This document shows positions 24,749 through 32,129 of a stretch of DNA of 64,000 bases, in pieces. The first letter of the stretch is position 1, and each line of letters begins with the position of its first letter. The notes beneath the pieces are model-generated. The model was given only the letters and a program-made list of their open reading frames with translations. It was not told the origin of the DNA and did not search any database. The position numbers and the translations under genes were made by a program. Origin of the DNA: Sporosarcina jiandibaonis (lineage in GTDB: Bacteria; Bacillota; Bacilli; Bacillales_A; Planococcaceae); contig NZ_JAAOIY010000001.1 of the NCBI RefSeq assembly GCF_013184495.1, positions 682,001 through 746,000 of the forward strand, written 5' to 3'.

Positions 24749-25924
24749 TCAAAACTCTTCCATATATGATGTATCGATAATCCATGGTTTTCCAGTTGTC
24801 GCATCGATTGCCCGCATATGTCCAACCGTTTCCGGGAATGAAGATAAATAGTTCAACTTATAAAGTACTTGATCTTCCTCAACCTCTTTTGACCAGCATA
24901 GTTCCATTTCTAGTGCGTTACCATAAATCTCGATAGCCTCCTCAAGTGGAATTGTACATTGGTTCGTAATTTGAGATAGGTCCACTAATACTTCGGAATC
25001 TGTATTAACATCGGTAATTATAAGTGTTTGTGGATCCACTTCTATTCTGATGGTAGCATTCCCCACCCGAATACCGCGCTCAAATCGTTGAAACGTAAAT
25101 CGAAAAGGAGGATTTTCATCCTCTAAGTCTTGATAGTCCTCTTTTAGTAAACGGAAATTATTTAAAGTGTTTTCGTATTGACTCTGTAAAAATAGGATTA
25201 CTTGGTTGCATGCAGTTATACAATCTTTATCAAGAGATTTTTCAACCAACGATAGCTCTATATACTCCGCCTTTTGCACATCGAACATTTCAATCGTATG
25301 AACTTTGCCGTTAGTACCAATATCCATGACAAAATCCTCTACAGCGTAAACCAAATGGTACTCGTCATCCCCACCAATAAAATCAGTGTCAAAACGGCAA
25401 ATCATCGGGGCTATGATGAGTTCGTCCAGATAACGCTGTTTCGCATCTTCAGTTGTTATTGTCATGACAGGTTCCTCAATTTCAAAGGATTCATTAATAA
25501 AAGTTGCTCCAGAAACCAGTCCATTTTTATCGACTTGAATCGATACACCTGAATTCGGTAACTCTAACCCCATAAACGAATCTTTTCGAATAAAATCAAT
25601 CAACCAATACCCTTCAAAATCTATTGCTGCGGATAAATGCAGCAAGTCACAGTCATCTATAATAAATTCATTGACGATGTTACGAGAGAGTTCTATAACA
25701 TTCTCTTTTTCTACGATATTCACTTGATTAAAATAATCTGTATCGACCGAAAAAGATTCTAAGTTGTTGTCTTCATTAATGACGATATATAAAAATGTAG
25801 TTCCTTTTAGTCTATCGCTAACTTCAAAACTATTTTCATCGGTTTCCATTTGCTCAATTTTTAATTGATTTACATTCACATCGGGCAGAAATAATAAAAT
25901 TCGTTCTACAAGAATATCTATCAT
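24749..25924 (-). CDS. YcdB/YcdC (PepSY-like) repeat protein
   Basis: 391 residues with no signal peptide. It has two related blocks, each with an 'EDAKQRYLDEL' or 'EEAIEIYGNALEMELCW' helix followed by beta strands and ending 'LNYLSSFPETVGHMRAIDATTGKPW', the pattern of YcdB/YcdC domains, which are PepSY relatives. Function unknown. The product is strongly acidic. Downstream, 24,583-24,748 has no supported gene. Confidence 0.6.
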   Translation of the reverse strand: MIDILVERILLFLPDVNVNQLKIEQMETDENSFEVSDRLKGTTFLYIVINEDNNLESFSVDTDYFNQVNIVEKENVIELSRNIVNEFIIDDCDLLHLSAAIDFEGYWLIDFIRKDSFMGLELPNSGVSIQVDKNGLVSGATFINESFEIEEPVMTITTEDAKQRYLDELIIAPMICRFDTDFIGGDDEYHLVYAVEDFVMDIGTNGKVHTIEMFDVQKAEYIELSLVEKSLDKDCITACNQVILFLQSQYENTLNNFRLLKEDYQDLEDENPPFRFTFQRFERGIRVGNATIRIEVDPQTLIITDVNTDSEVLVDLSQITNQCTIPLEEAIEIYGNALEMELCWSKEVEEDQVLYKLNYLSSFPETVGHMRAIDATTGKPWIIDTSYMEEF

Positions 25925-26075
25925 GATTTACTCTCCTCTTCTCACACCAAAAAAATCCACTTTTTTTAATTATAACCACTTGAAATGAGCAATGACAGTA
26001 GAATTTTAAATCAATTACAAAACATAAAATTGAGTCAAGATAGCAATGAGGGAGGAATTTCAGTTGTAGGGTTAT

Positions 26076-26104
26076 TTGATTATTTAAAAATCACTGGGTA
26101 TAAT
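26076..26104 (+). promoter_or_regulatory. Strong promoter of the antitoxin RNA
   Basis: TTGATT (26076-26081), 17-base spacer and perfect TATAAT (26099-26104). No open frame follows; transcription would start near 26111 and run towards the 3' end of the toxin gene on the other strand. Confidence 0.75.
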
Positions 26105-26110
26105 TAAAGG

Positions 26111-26247
26111 AGAATTGCATAGTCTTAAGAGACCGAGTGCATGCAACACTCGGCTAGCAACTGTGATACCGCAAGAAAAGCGGTTGGTCCGGTTGTAGTC
26201 ATAAAATGACCGTCACACCTTACCGGGGGGGACGGTCATTTCTTTTT
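26111..26247 (+). ncRNA. Putative antisense antitoxin RNA of a type I toxin-antitoxin pair
   Basis: About 137 nt between a strong promoter and a terminator. Three stems are visible: CCGAGTG/CACTCGG (26133-26153), ACCGC/GCGGT (26169-26184) and the terminator AAATGACCGTC/GACGGTCATTT followed by CTTTTT (26204-26247). The last 28 bases are complementary to the end of the toxin reading frame and the rest to its 3' untranslated region, as in the B. subtilis bsrE or txpA systems. Inferred from sequence only. Confidence 0.6.
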
Positions 26248-26342
26248 GCAAAGAAAATCACCAATGTAATTACTACTGCAAAAAAAGCTATAAATATGGA
26301 TGCAAGATTAAAAAGTAAATTCATCGTTTCATAAATTGACAT
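26220..26342 (-). CDS. Putative holin-like type I toxin, 40 aa
   Basis: 40 residues with GGAGGTGATACCG before the ATG. The product is MSIYETMNLLFN, one long hydrophobic helix (about residues 12-32) and a charged tail KRNDRPPR. This is the build of the 'putative holin-like toxin' family of Firmicutes, small membrane peptides that depolarise the cell when not silenced by an antisense RNA. An RNA with those properties is predicted on the opposite strand. The promoter region carries a LexA-like box, see separate entry. Confidence 0.7.
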   Translation of the reverse strand: MSIYETMNLLFNLASIFIAFFAVVITLVIFFAKRNDRPPR

Positions 26343-26407
26343 CGGTATCACCTCCATAGGAAGGAAGTGACCAACCGCCACTCTGCTAATACAGTTGCTT
26401 TAAAAAC

Positions 26408-26435
26408 ATTCTACCACAAATCGAACATTCGTTCT
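26408..26435 (-). promoter_or_regulatory. Toxin promoter with LexA (SOS) box-like site
   Basis: CGAACATTCGTTCT (26422-26435) matches the Gram-positive LexA/DinR consensus CGAAC-N4-GTTC at all nine fixed positions. On the minus strand it abuts TGGTAGAAT, an extended -10 element (TAGAAT at 26413-26408), so bound LexA would cover the -35 region of the toxin promoter. Confidence 0.6.
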
Positions 26436-26493
26436 ATAGTGCGAAAATAACTAGTCTATTGACCCATTCTTTTCCAACCTTCTAAATGAATAT

Positions 26494-26530
26494 AAAAACG
26501 CCGTAGGAAAGTTTATCAGCTTTCCTCGGC
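26494..26530 (-). terminator. Terminator of the 65-aa gene
   Basis: On the minus strand GCCGAGGAAAG pairs with CTTTCCTACGGC, followed by GTTTTTAT. Confidence 0.7.
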
Positions 26531-26555
26531 AATTCATTCACAGAAAAAGCATCAG

Positions 26556-26753
26556 TTACTTATACGTTTTTTCTGACTCTCTTTTTTGTCGTTGATTTGG
26601 TGTCATTGGTTCTTGCTTGGGATTCAAGTTCCCGAGTTCGGCAAGTTCCATTGAAATTTCTTCTTTCATTTTACTGGGCTTAATCTTCTGGTTTTTTGGC
26701 GTTTGCGGCAAAGAAGCGGAATTTTTACTAGCGCCTTTAAATTCATTTCCCAA
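26556..26753 (-). CDS. Small hydrophilic protein, 65 aa
   Basis: Starts at a TTG (26753) eight bases after AGAGGAG. Very polar and Pro/Lys/Gln-rich (PQTPKNQKIKPSK, NPKQEPMTPNQRQK), no helix able to cross a membrane. It is probably unstructured. Such proteins are common among sporulation-stage genes of Bacillales, but nothing in the sequence proves that here. Own terminator. Confidence 0.55.
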   Translation of the reverse strand: MGNEFKGASKNSASLPQTPKNQKIKPSKMKEEISMELAELGNLNPKQEPMTPNQRQKRESEKTYK

Positions 26754-26850
26754 TGTACACTCTCCTCTTTTCGGTTTTCGTTCCTAGTTAATATGGCTTC
26801 GCCTCTAGATATAATTCATACAAATTTTGTCTACCGTCATGGCATAAAAA

Positions 26851-26892
26851 AAGTGGCTTCTCTTACGAAACCAGTTGTAAGAGAAGCCGCTT
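26851..26892. terminator. Strong hairpin terminator
   Basis: AAGTGGCTTCTCTTAC and GTAAGAGAAGCCGCTT form a 16-base stem with one mismatch. It ends the minus-strand gene at 26921. Confidence 0.75.
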
Positions 26893-26920
26893 TTATATAG
26901 TTTGATTTATGCTTTTACTA

Positions 26921-27151
26921 TTACTTACTTGTTAATTTTCTTATACCCGTATTTCTTTCCGCTCGTTCTTCCTCTGAAGCTAAATCATACTTTTTCAGTA
27001 AATGAAATAACTCATTGAGTGTATTCTGATCGGGTCTTTTCTCTAACAACTGATTACTCCCAACGAATAAATCCTCCGGAAGATATGGTTTTTGTTCGGA
27101 TAACTTTTTTGTTACATCCTCCAAATCATGATCCAAATTACATGAACTCAT
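26921..27151 (-). CDS. Hypothetical protein, 76 aa
   Basis: Begins MSSCNLDHDLEDVTKKLSEQKP with GGGGATT upstream. Charged and helical in prediction, with PDQNTLNELFHLLKKYDLASEEERAER near the end. No family recognised. The gene is monocistronic and ends at a strong terminator. Confidence 0.55.
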   Translation of the reverse strand: MSSCNLDHDLEDVTKKLSEQKPYLPEDLFVGSNQLLEKRPDQNTLNELFHLLKKYDLASEEERAERNTGIRKLTSK

Positions 27152-27271
27152 TAAATAATCCCCTTTTCAAAAAATATTTTCGAATCCTTTTCTTACTTCA
27201 TCATACCATTACAAATGAAATGGATGAGTAAAATCATCGGATATGGAAAAGCTAATTTAGAGGTGAGTTAA

Positions 27272-27427
27272 TTGAAGAGCGAGAAAAAAGCGCCGCATGA
27301 AAGAATGACGGAAAAAAATAATGGATTAAGTTCCACACAAGAAGTAACGTACCAAAGAGAATTTAAAAAGGCAGATAATGCTGTGAAAAATGAAAAAAAA
27401 GCACAAAATCAAAACCCACAAAGTTAA
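27272..27427 (+). CDS. Small hydrophilic protein, 51 aa, TTG start
   Basis: TTG at 27272 lies eight bases after AGAGGTG. The product (MKSEKKAPHERMTEK... KNEKKAQNQNPQS) is Lys/Asn/Gln-rich with no hydrophobic core, similar in style to small spore-related proteins, but no named family is recognised. A perfect hairpin terminator follows. Confidence 0.5.
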   Translation: MKSEKKAPHERMTEKNNGLSSTQEVTYQREFKKADNAVKNEKKAQNQNPQS

Positions 27428-27454
27428 TCTGATTTCTATTTTTTACAAGTTGAT

Positions 27455-27485
27455 GCGATTTTCCGTTTCGGAAAATCGCAGTTTT
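27455..27485 (+). terminator. Terminator after the 51-aa gene
   Basis: GCGATTTTCC-GTTTC-GGAAAATCGC is a perfect 10-base stem, then AGTTTT. Confidence 0.75.
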
Positions 27486-27550
27486 AAAATTGTTTTCCTA
27501 AAATGGGCAGACTAAAAGCGTATCTTAACTTAAGGAGGGGTAACTAAAAA

Positions 27551-28354
27551 ATGTCATTAAGTAAAGAGCTTGAAGCCTTGAAAGAATTTCACTGTGAGGA
27601 CGACCGCTGTGTATTGAGTGTGTATTTAAATACTTATCCAGGTGATCCGCAGCAATTAAACGGCGGGTGGAGAATTCATTTGAAGACTGGACTAAAACGA
27701 ATTGGCGAGTATATAACCGCTTCCGAAGACGAAAAAGAACTGAAAGCATTTAATGAACTCAAGAAGAAAGTTACGGAAGAAGTGGAAGGTAAAAAGAATA
27801 ACTTAAGCAAAAGTGTTGTGATTTTTGCAGCGATAGAGCCTGCATTATGGTCGGTCCACTATGTGCAAGTCCCGGTAAAGACCAGTTTCCACTGGGAGAA
27901 CCATCCCATGACTGAAGAGATGGAGTACATGTACAAAGCATATCCCGAGTCGGGGGTTATCTTACCAAGCTACGGGGAAGTACGCATTTTAGATACCGCC
28001 ATGGGTGCAGTGAAAGATGAACTTGTGTATGAATTTGACTCGGGCGTGGAGACCTGGAAAATTCGGAAAACAGAATCTACTAATCACGATCGGGGAAATG
28101 GAAAGAAAACCACCGCTGGACCCGCATTGGAAGCTCGACCGAGAACTCAAATAAAAGGATTCTATAAAGGTATGGAAAAAGTTGTTGAAAAGCTAAAAAA
28201 AGAACGCGGCTGGCGCGAAATCCATATATCCGGTGAAACAGACTTGGCCAATACGTTTGCCGAAACATTACGAGAAAAACCAGCAAGTTGCATATACAAA
28301 AACCTGAACAACAGCAAAGCTAATGATGTGATTCACCAGATCTTTGAAAAGTAA
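27551..28354 (+). CDS. VLRF1-type (aeRF1-like) peptide release factor homologue
   Basis: 267 residues, AGGAGGGG upstream. CVLSVYLNTYPGDPQQLNGGWRIHLKTGLK at the start, SKSVVIFAAIEPALWSVHYVQVPVKT in the middle and a C-terminal WREIHISGETDLANTFAETL region match bacterial members of the VLRF1 group, related to eukaryotic/archaeal RF1 and Vms1. These are thought to release nascent chains from stalled large subunits. The catalytic GGQ-like loop is not obvious to me. Single gene with its own terminator. Confidence 0.6.
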   Translation: MSLSKELEALKEFHCEDDRCVLSVYLNTYPGDPQQLNGGWRIHLKTGLKRIGEYITASEDEKELKAFNELKKKVTEEVEGKKNNLSKSVVIFAAIEPALWSVHYVQVPVKTSFHWENHPMTEEMEYMYKAYPESGVILPSYGEVRILDTAMGAVKDELVYEFDSGVETWKIRKTESTNHDRGNGKKTTAGPALEARPRTQIKGFYKGMEKVVEKLKKERGWREIHISGETDLANTFAETLREKPASCIYKNLNNSKANDVIHQIFEK

Positions 28355-28360
28355 GTCATC

Positions 28361-28402
28361 AAAAAACTAACTATCCTAGTTAATAGGAGAAGTTAGTTTT
28401 TT
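28361..28402. terminator. Bidirectional terminator
   Basis: AAAAAACTAACT and AGTTAGTTTTTT pair with an inner CCTAGTTAATAGG hairpin, between converging genes. Confidence 0.75.
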
Positions 28403-28416
28403 CGTATAAAAGAAAT

Positions 28417-28929
28417 TCACATATGTATCCTCGATTGTATATAATCTCTGGTTTTTTCAACACTGGTTACTGCCCTTTTCGGAAGAATATAAGCTGTTGT
28501 CGGACTACTATAGACATAAAAGTAATTTTCGTTTTCTTCGAGGTTTTTAATGGTCGACCACTCCATATAGGTTTTACCACTAGAAGTGGAGTCCACAATT
28601 CCTTTTTCAGAGAAATTCATTTGATGATCCCCTAATAAACCAACATCCCCTGCTTCATCAAGCATCTTTTTTGAATAGCGTTTAACAAAGCTATAAAAAT
28701 ATTTCGGGTATAAAACAAGCCAAAGAATACTAAAAACCGAAAAACAGACCAACGGCCACAGTATATTTTGATCGGCTATCCAAGTATACAAAAAGGCCGC
28801 AATTAGGAAAAAGAAAGGAAATATCAATAATTGCGTTCTAAGTGATTTACGGGTGGCCGGCGAATTTTTAGCGTGATATAAACTGAAATGCATATAATCT
28901 TCTTCCGTCAAGTTGTAATTAATGTTCAC
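28417..28929 (-). CDS. YcxB-like membrane protein
   Basis: 170 residues from the GTG at 28929, eight bases after AAAGGAGG. NLTEEDYMHFSLYHAKNSPATRKSL at the start, two adjacent membrane helices (about 33-50 and 56-72), and the C-terminal GLLGDHQMNFSEKGI...TYMEWSTIKNLEE...FYVYSSPTTAYILPKRA are the YcxB family pattern, with the beta domain on the inside. Function unknown. Confidence 0.7.
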   Translation of the reverse strand: MNINYNLTEEDYMHFSLYHAKNSPATRKSLRTQLLIFPFFFLIAAFLYTWIADQNILWPLVCFSVFSILWLVLYPKYFYSFVKRYSKKMLDEAGDVGLLGDHQMNFSEKGIVDSTSSGKTYMEWSTIKNLEENENYFYVYSSPTTAYILPKRAVTSVEKTRDYIQSRIHM

Positions 28930-29033
28930 TAAGAAAACCTCCTTTTGTCGATATTTTCGATTTAATTTGTCCGCCAAATAATCTTATCATATTTTCCCTT
29001 TAATTACTTTAGTTCGGTGTATTCGGAACAGGC

Positions 29034-29135
29034 TCAACAAAATTTCACATTTTTCCCGGCCGGCATCCGATATCTTTGAAAATCTTTCGTTTTACGTTTA
29101 CACATCGCACATTTTGTTTTTAAAAAGCTAACCAC
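29034..29135 (-). pseudogene. Zinc-ribbon (CxxC) small protein interrupted by an in-frame TGA
   Basis: GTG at 29135 lies eight bases after GGGGGGAG. The product reads MVSFLKTKCAMCKRKTKDFQRYRMPAGKNVKFC and then TGA; beyond the stop the same frame continues ACSEYTELK to a TAA at 29004. The first CxxC knuckle is intact; the second would be C-[TGA]-A-C, so one base change has cut the protein exactly inside its second zinc knuckle. Related Bacillales proteins carry KVC..C.EYAE there. Probably a recent pseudogene. Confidence 0.5.
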
Positions 29136-29263
29136 CTTCCTAACTCCCCCCTAAAATTCAATCTTCTCTCCGTAGCACCACAAATTTCCTGTCAAATACA
29201 TAGGTTTCAGCTTATACGTTTTATATCTCATTTGAATACTCTAAAGAAAATGGAGGTTTTATA

Positions 29264-29548
29264 ATGTCACAGAGAAGAAACAATAGATTTCGTTTTTGTG
29301 TTTTTCCGGGCTATAACTGGTGCGGGCCAGGTTGTAACGGGCCAGGTGCACCAATTAATGATGTAGACGCAGCTTGTAAAGCACATGATGATTGTTACCG
29401 GCGTGGCGGACATCCATGTGAATGCGATCAAGAATTTCTCAATCAGCTACGACCAAAAATAAATTCAAATACTCAACAAGGAAGGCATGCCCGTTTGCTA
29501 TATCATTATATGAACTTACAAACTTTCTTCAATAGAAATAGATGGTAG
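29264..29548 (+). CDS. Small phospholipase A2-like protein
   Basis: 94 residues, TGGAGG upstream. YNWCGPGCNGPGAPINDVD is the calcium-binding loop and CKAHDDCYRRGG the catalytic His-Asp helix of the secreted PLA2 fold, closest to the short parvovirus VP1-like/Phospholip_A2_4 group. CECDQEF adds two further cysteines. No signal peptide is visible, the N-terminus being basic (SQRRNNRFRF). It probably hydrolyses phospholipids at sn-2; its biological role in Firmicutes is unclear. Own terminator follows. Confidence 0.75.
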   Translation: MSQRRNNRFRFCVFPGYNWCGPGCNGPGAPINDVDAACKAHDDCYRRGGHPCECDQEFLNQLRPKINSNTQQGRHARLLYHYMNLQTFFNRNRW

Positions 29549-29555
29549 TTTTTTT

Positions 29556-29600
29556 AGAGAGTTCATGCCGAAAAAACATGAAATTGACTCTTTTTTTGTT
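29556..29600 (+). terminator. Terminator after the phospholipase gene
   Basis: AGAGAGTTCATG pairs with CATGAA and ACTCT with a small internal loop, followed by a run of T. Confidence 0.6.
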
Positions 29601-29700
29601 TTAATATGAATCTAACCATTCCCTCAATTAACAATAGTGTATTATGTAAGAAAGCGTATTTATTTTGTAATTAATACCTATTGATAGTGAGTTGAGCAGA

Positions 29701-31302
29701 ATGAAACCTAAATCCCTAAAGTCTCGCATTTTCTTATATGGCGCCCTATTCGTTTCCATAGTCGCAATTATTATCGGGGTTTCCTTTTATTTTACGATGT
29801 CAAATGGCATTGAACAGCAGATTGGAGACCGCGCATTAAGTATCGCGAAAATGACGGCTGATCGCCCGGATGTCCGTGCAGGGTTTGAACAACCTAATCC
29901 ATCGGAAGCTTTGCAGCCTATCGCAGAAGCGATACGCCTAAAAACCGGGGCTGAATATGTCGTCATTGGCGACAGCGAAGGTATTCGGTATGCCCACCCC
30001 GTTCTTGAACGAATTGGCCAAAAGATGGTTGGGGATGACAATGAACGCGCACTTGTTTTGGGTGAATCGTATATTTCCGAAGCAACGGGAACACTCGGGG
30101 CTGCTTTGCGCGGAAAAACTCCGGTAATGAACGAAGACGGAACGATTATCGGAGTCGTTTCGGTGGGTTATTTAAAAGAAGACATTTCCACGATGTTTTT
30201 TCAATATGTCGATAATATTGCTGTCATTGTGCTTATAGCAATCGCCATCGGAGTAATCGGCTCAAATTTATTAGCTCACAATATAAAAAAAGAATTATTT
30301 AATCTTGAGCCTGCGGAAATCGGAAATTTATTCACCGAACGAAACGCACTGATTGAGTCCGTTCGTGAAGGAATTATTATGGTAGACGCTAAGGGTAAAA
30401 TTACGACGATAAATGCCGCCGCTTATGACACCCTTTCCCTTCCCAACCATACCGGATTAATAGGGAAACATATTCAGGAAGTTCTCCCAAACACCCTGCT
30501 TCCAAAAGTATTGGAAGGCGGAGAACGTCATCTCGATTGGCCGATGGAGATTCGCGGTAAAAAAGTGATTGTCAATCGTATTCCGATTAACGTCGGGGAG
30601 CAAATCGTCGGGGCAGTTTCAACTTTCCGGTTGCAATCGGACATTGATCGCCTCGCGATGGAATTATCACAAGTGAAAAGATATACGGAGGCGCTTCGAG
30701 CACAAACACACGAATACAATAATTTTTTATATACAATTTCCGGTCTTATCCAACTGAATTCATTGGACGAGGCACTGAGCTTGATCCATGTGGAAACGGA
30801 GGAGCATCAGTCGCTTATCCAATTCGTGACAAAGCGGCTCCAAGACCCTTTTCTCGGCGGAATTGTTATCGGGTTCTTCAACCGCGCAAAAGAATTGAAA
30901 GTCCGATTCCTGCTCGATGAGGATAGTTCTTTGGAAAAGATCCCAAAGCATTTAGATAAAAACCACTTTGTCTCAATCATCGGAAATCTAGTCACAAACG
31001 CTTTAGAAGCTGTCGAGCTGCTTCCCGAAGAAAAGCGCATGATTCGTATTTTCATTTTGGATAATGGTGAAGAAATATTAATTGAGATAGAAGATTCCGG
31101 ACATGGATTAGCTCCTGAAGTTGAAGACGTCCTATTCGAAGAAAAAGTTTCGACTAAAAGCCATGAAAACCGAGGATACGGCCTGATGAAAGTAGCGGAG
31201 AGCGTGAAAAATCTCGGCGGATCGATCACATTAGAAAAAGGTGATTTAGGCGGCGCATTGTTCATCATTTCCATTCCAAAAGGAGGTTTTATGAGTGATT
31301 AA
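29701..31302 (+). CDS. Sensor histidine kinase of the DcuS/CitA family
   Basis: 533 residues from the ATG at 29701 (TTG at 29692 also in frame). Membrane helices at about 9-31 and 165-187 enclose an extracytoplasmic PAS-like sensor domain (MTADRPDVRAGF... VVIGDSEGIRYAHPVLERIG), followed by a cytoplasmic PAS domain (IIMVDAKGKITTINAAAYDTL), the phosphoacceptor helix RAQTHEYNNFLYTISGLIQL and an ATPase domain with NLVTNALEAVE and DSGHGLAPE. This type senses C4-dicarboxylates or citrate. It overlaps its response regulator and precedes the TctCBA genes, so it should switch on uptake of a tricarboxylate-like substrate. Confidence 0.88.
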   Translation: MKPKSLKSRIFLYGALFVSIVAIIIGVSFYFTMSNGIEQQIGDRALSIAKMTADRPDVRAGFEQPNPSEALQPIAEAIRLKTGAEYVVIGDSEGIRYAHPVLERIGQKMVGDDNERALVLGESYISEATGTLGAALRGKTPVMNEDGTIIGVVSVGYLKEDISTMFFQYVDNIAVIVLIAIAIGVIGSNLLAHNIKKELFNLEPAEIGNLFTERNALIESVREGIIMVDAKGKITTINAAAYDTLSLPNHTGLIGKHIQEVLPNTLLPKVLEGGERHLDWPMEIRGKKVIVNRIPINVGEQIVGAVSTFRLQSDIDRLAMELSQVKRYTEALRAQTHEYNNFLYTISGLIQLNSLDEALSLIHVETEEHQSLIQFVTKRLQDPFLGGIVIGFFNRAKELKVRFLLDEDSSLEKIPKHLDKNHFVSIIGNLVTNALEAVELLPEEKRMIRIFILDNGEEILIEIEDSGHGLAPEVEDVLFEEKVSTKSHENRGYGLMKVAESVKNLGGSITLEKGDLGGALFIISIPKGGFMSD

Positions 31303-31987
31303 TCCAATTGAAATTCTAATTATTGAAGACGATAAAAGGATTGCTGATATCCACCGGCGTTTCATCGAGAAAATTGACGGATTCACAGTTATCGGATCCG
31401 CCCATACAGGCGAGGAAGCAAAAGATTGGGTGTCGGCCTTGATGCCGGATCTCGTCTTATTGGACGTCTACCTCCCCGATGTGCTCGGCACGGAATTGAT
31501 GACGTTCATCCACGACAACAGCCCGGAGACAGATATTATTTTCATCACAGCCGCTGCGGAGATTGACATTGTAAAACAAGCATTCCGCCGCGGTGTGGTC
31601 GATTATATTTTAAAACCGCTCACGTTTGATCGATTTAAGGATAGCTTACTCTCCTACAAAGACAAACGGGAAACGCTTCTAGGTGAAGGCGTGATGCAAG
31701 AGGATTCAATCAAACTTCTGTGGAATCAAACCAGTTCAGAAACATCGAAACCAAAAGATAGTTCGCCAAAAGGAATCGATCCGATTACCAAAGAGAAGGT
31801 AATCAATCATATTAAAGATATTGAAGGTGGAATTACAGCAGAAGCGCTGGGACTGGAAATAGGCGTAAGCCGCTCAACCGCTCGGCGTTACCTCGAATAT
31901 CTAGTTTCCGAAAAACGTGCATTTACAGAACTTCTCTACGGATCCGTCGGACGCCCCGAGAGAAGATATTTAATCAAGAAGCAGTGA
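31295..31987 (+). CDS. Response regulator (CitT/DctR type)
   Basis: 230 residues from a GTG at 31295 overlapping the kinase stop; AAAGGAGG is 10 bases upstream. Receiver domain: IIEDDKRI acidic pocket, phosphoacceptor Asp in LVLLDVYLPD, TAA switch and the Lys of ILKPL. The C-terminus contains a winged helix/HTH with ITAEALGLEIGVSRSTARRYLEYL. It should bind the promoter ahead of the transporter genes. Confidence 0.88.
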   Translation: MINPIEILIIEDDKRIADIHRRFIEKIDGFTVIGSAHTGEEAKDWVSALMPDLVLLDVYLPDVLGTELMTFIHDNSPETDIIFITAAAEIDIVKQAFRRGVVDYILKPLTFDRFKDSLLSYKDKRETLLGEGVMQEDSIKLLWNQTSSETSKPKDSSPKGIDPITKEKVINHIKDIEGGITAEALGLEIGVSRSTARRYLEYLVSEKRAFTELLYGSVGRPERRYLIKKQ

Positions 31988-32066
31988 ACAATATGAACAA
32001 TATGACGTTTAATTTCTTTATTGAACTTATCATCGCAAACTTTGAATTCTGTTAATCTTCTGATAG

Positions 32067-32106
32067 ATTGATGACAGGCGTTAAAAACGCTGTCATCAAT
32101 TTTTTT
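32067..32106 (+). terminator. Terminator or attenuator between regulator and tctC
   Basis: ATTGATGACAG and TGTCATCAAT pair, with an inner GCGTT/AACGC stem, followed by TTTTTT. It separates the two-component genes from the transporter operon. Confidence 0.75.
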
Positions 32107-32129
32107 ATTATAAGGGGGATTTGTAAAAG

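Noticed and set aside
29034..29036. TGA as selenocysteine codon
   Set aside because: No SECIS-like stem seen and the formate dehydrogenase in the window uses Cys; a nonsense mutation is more likely.
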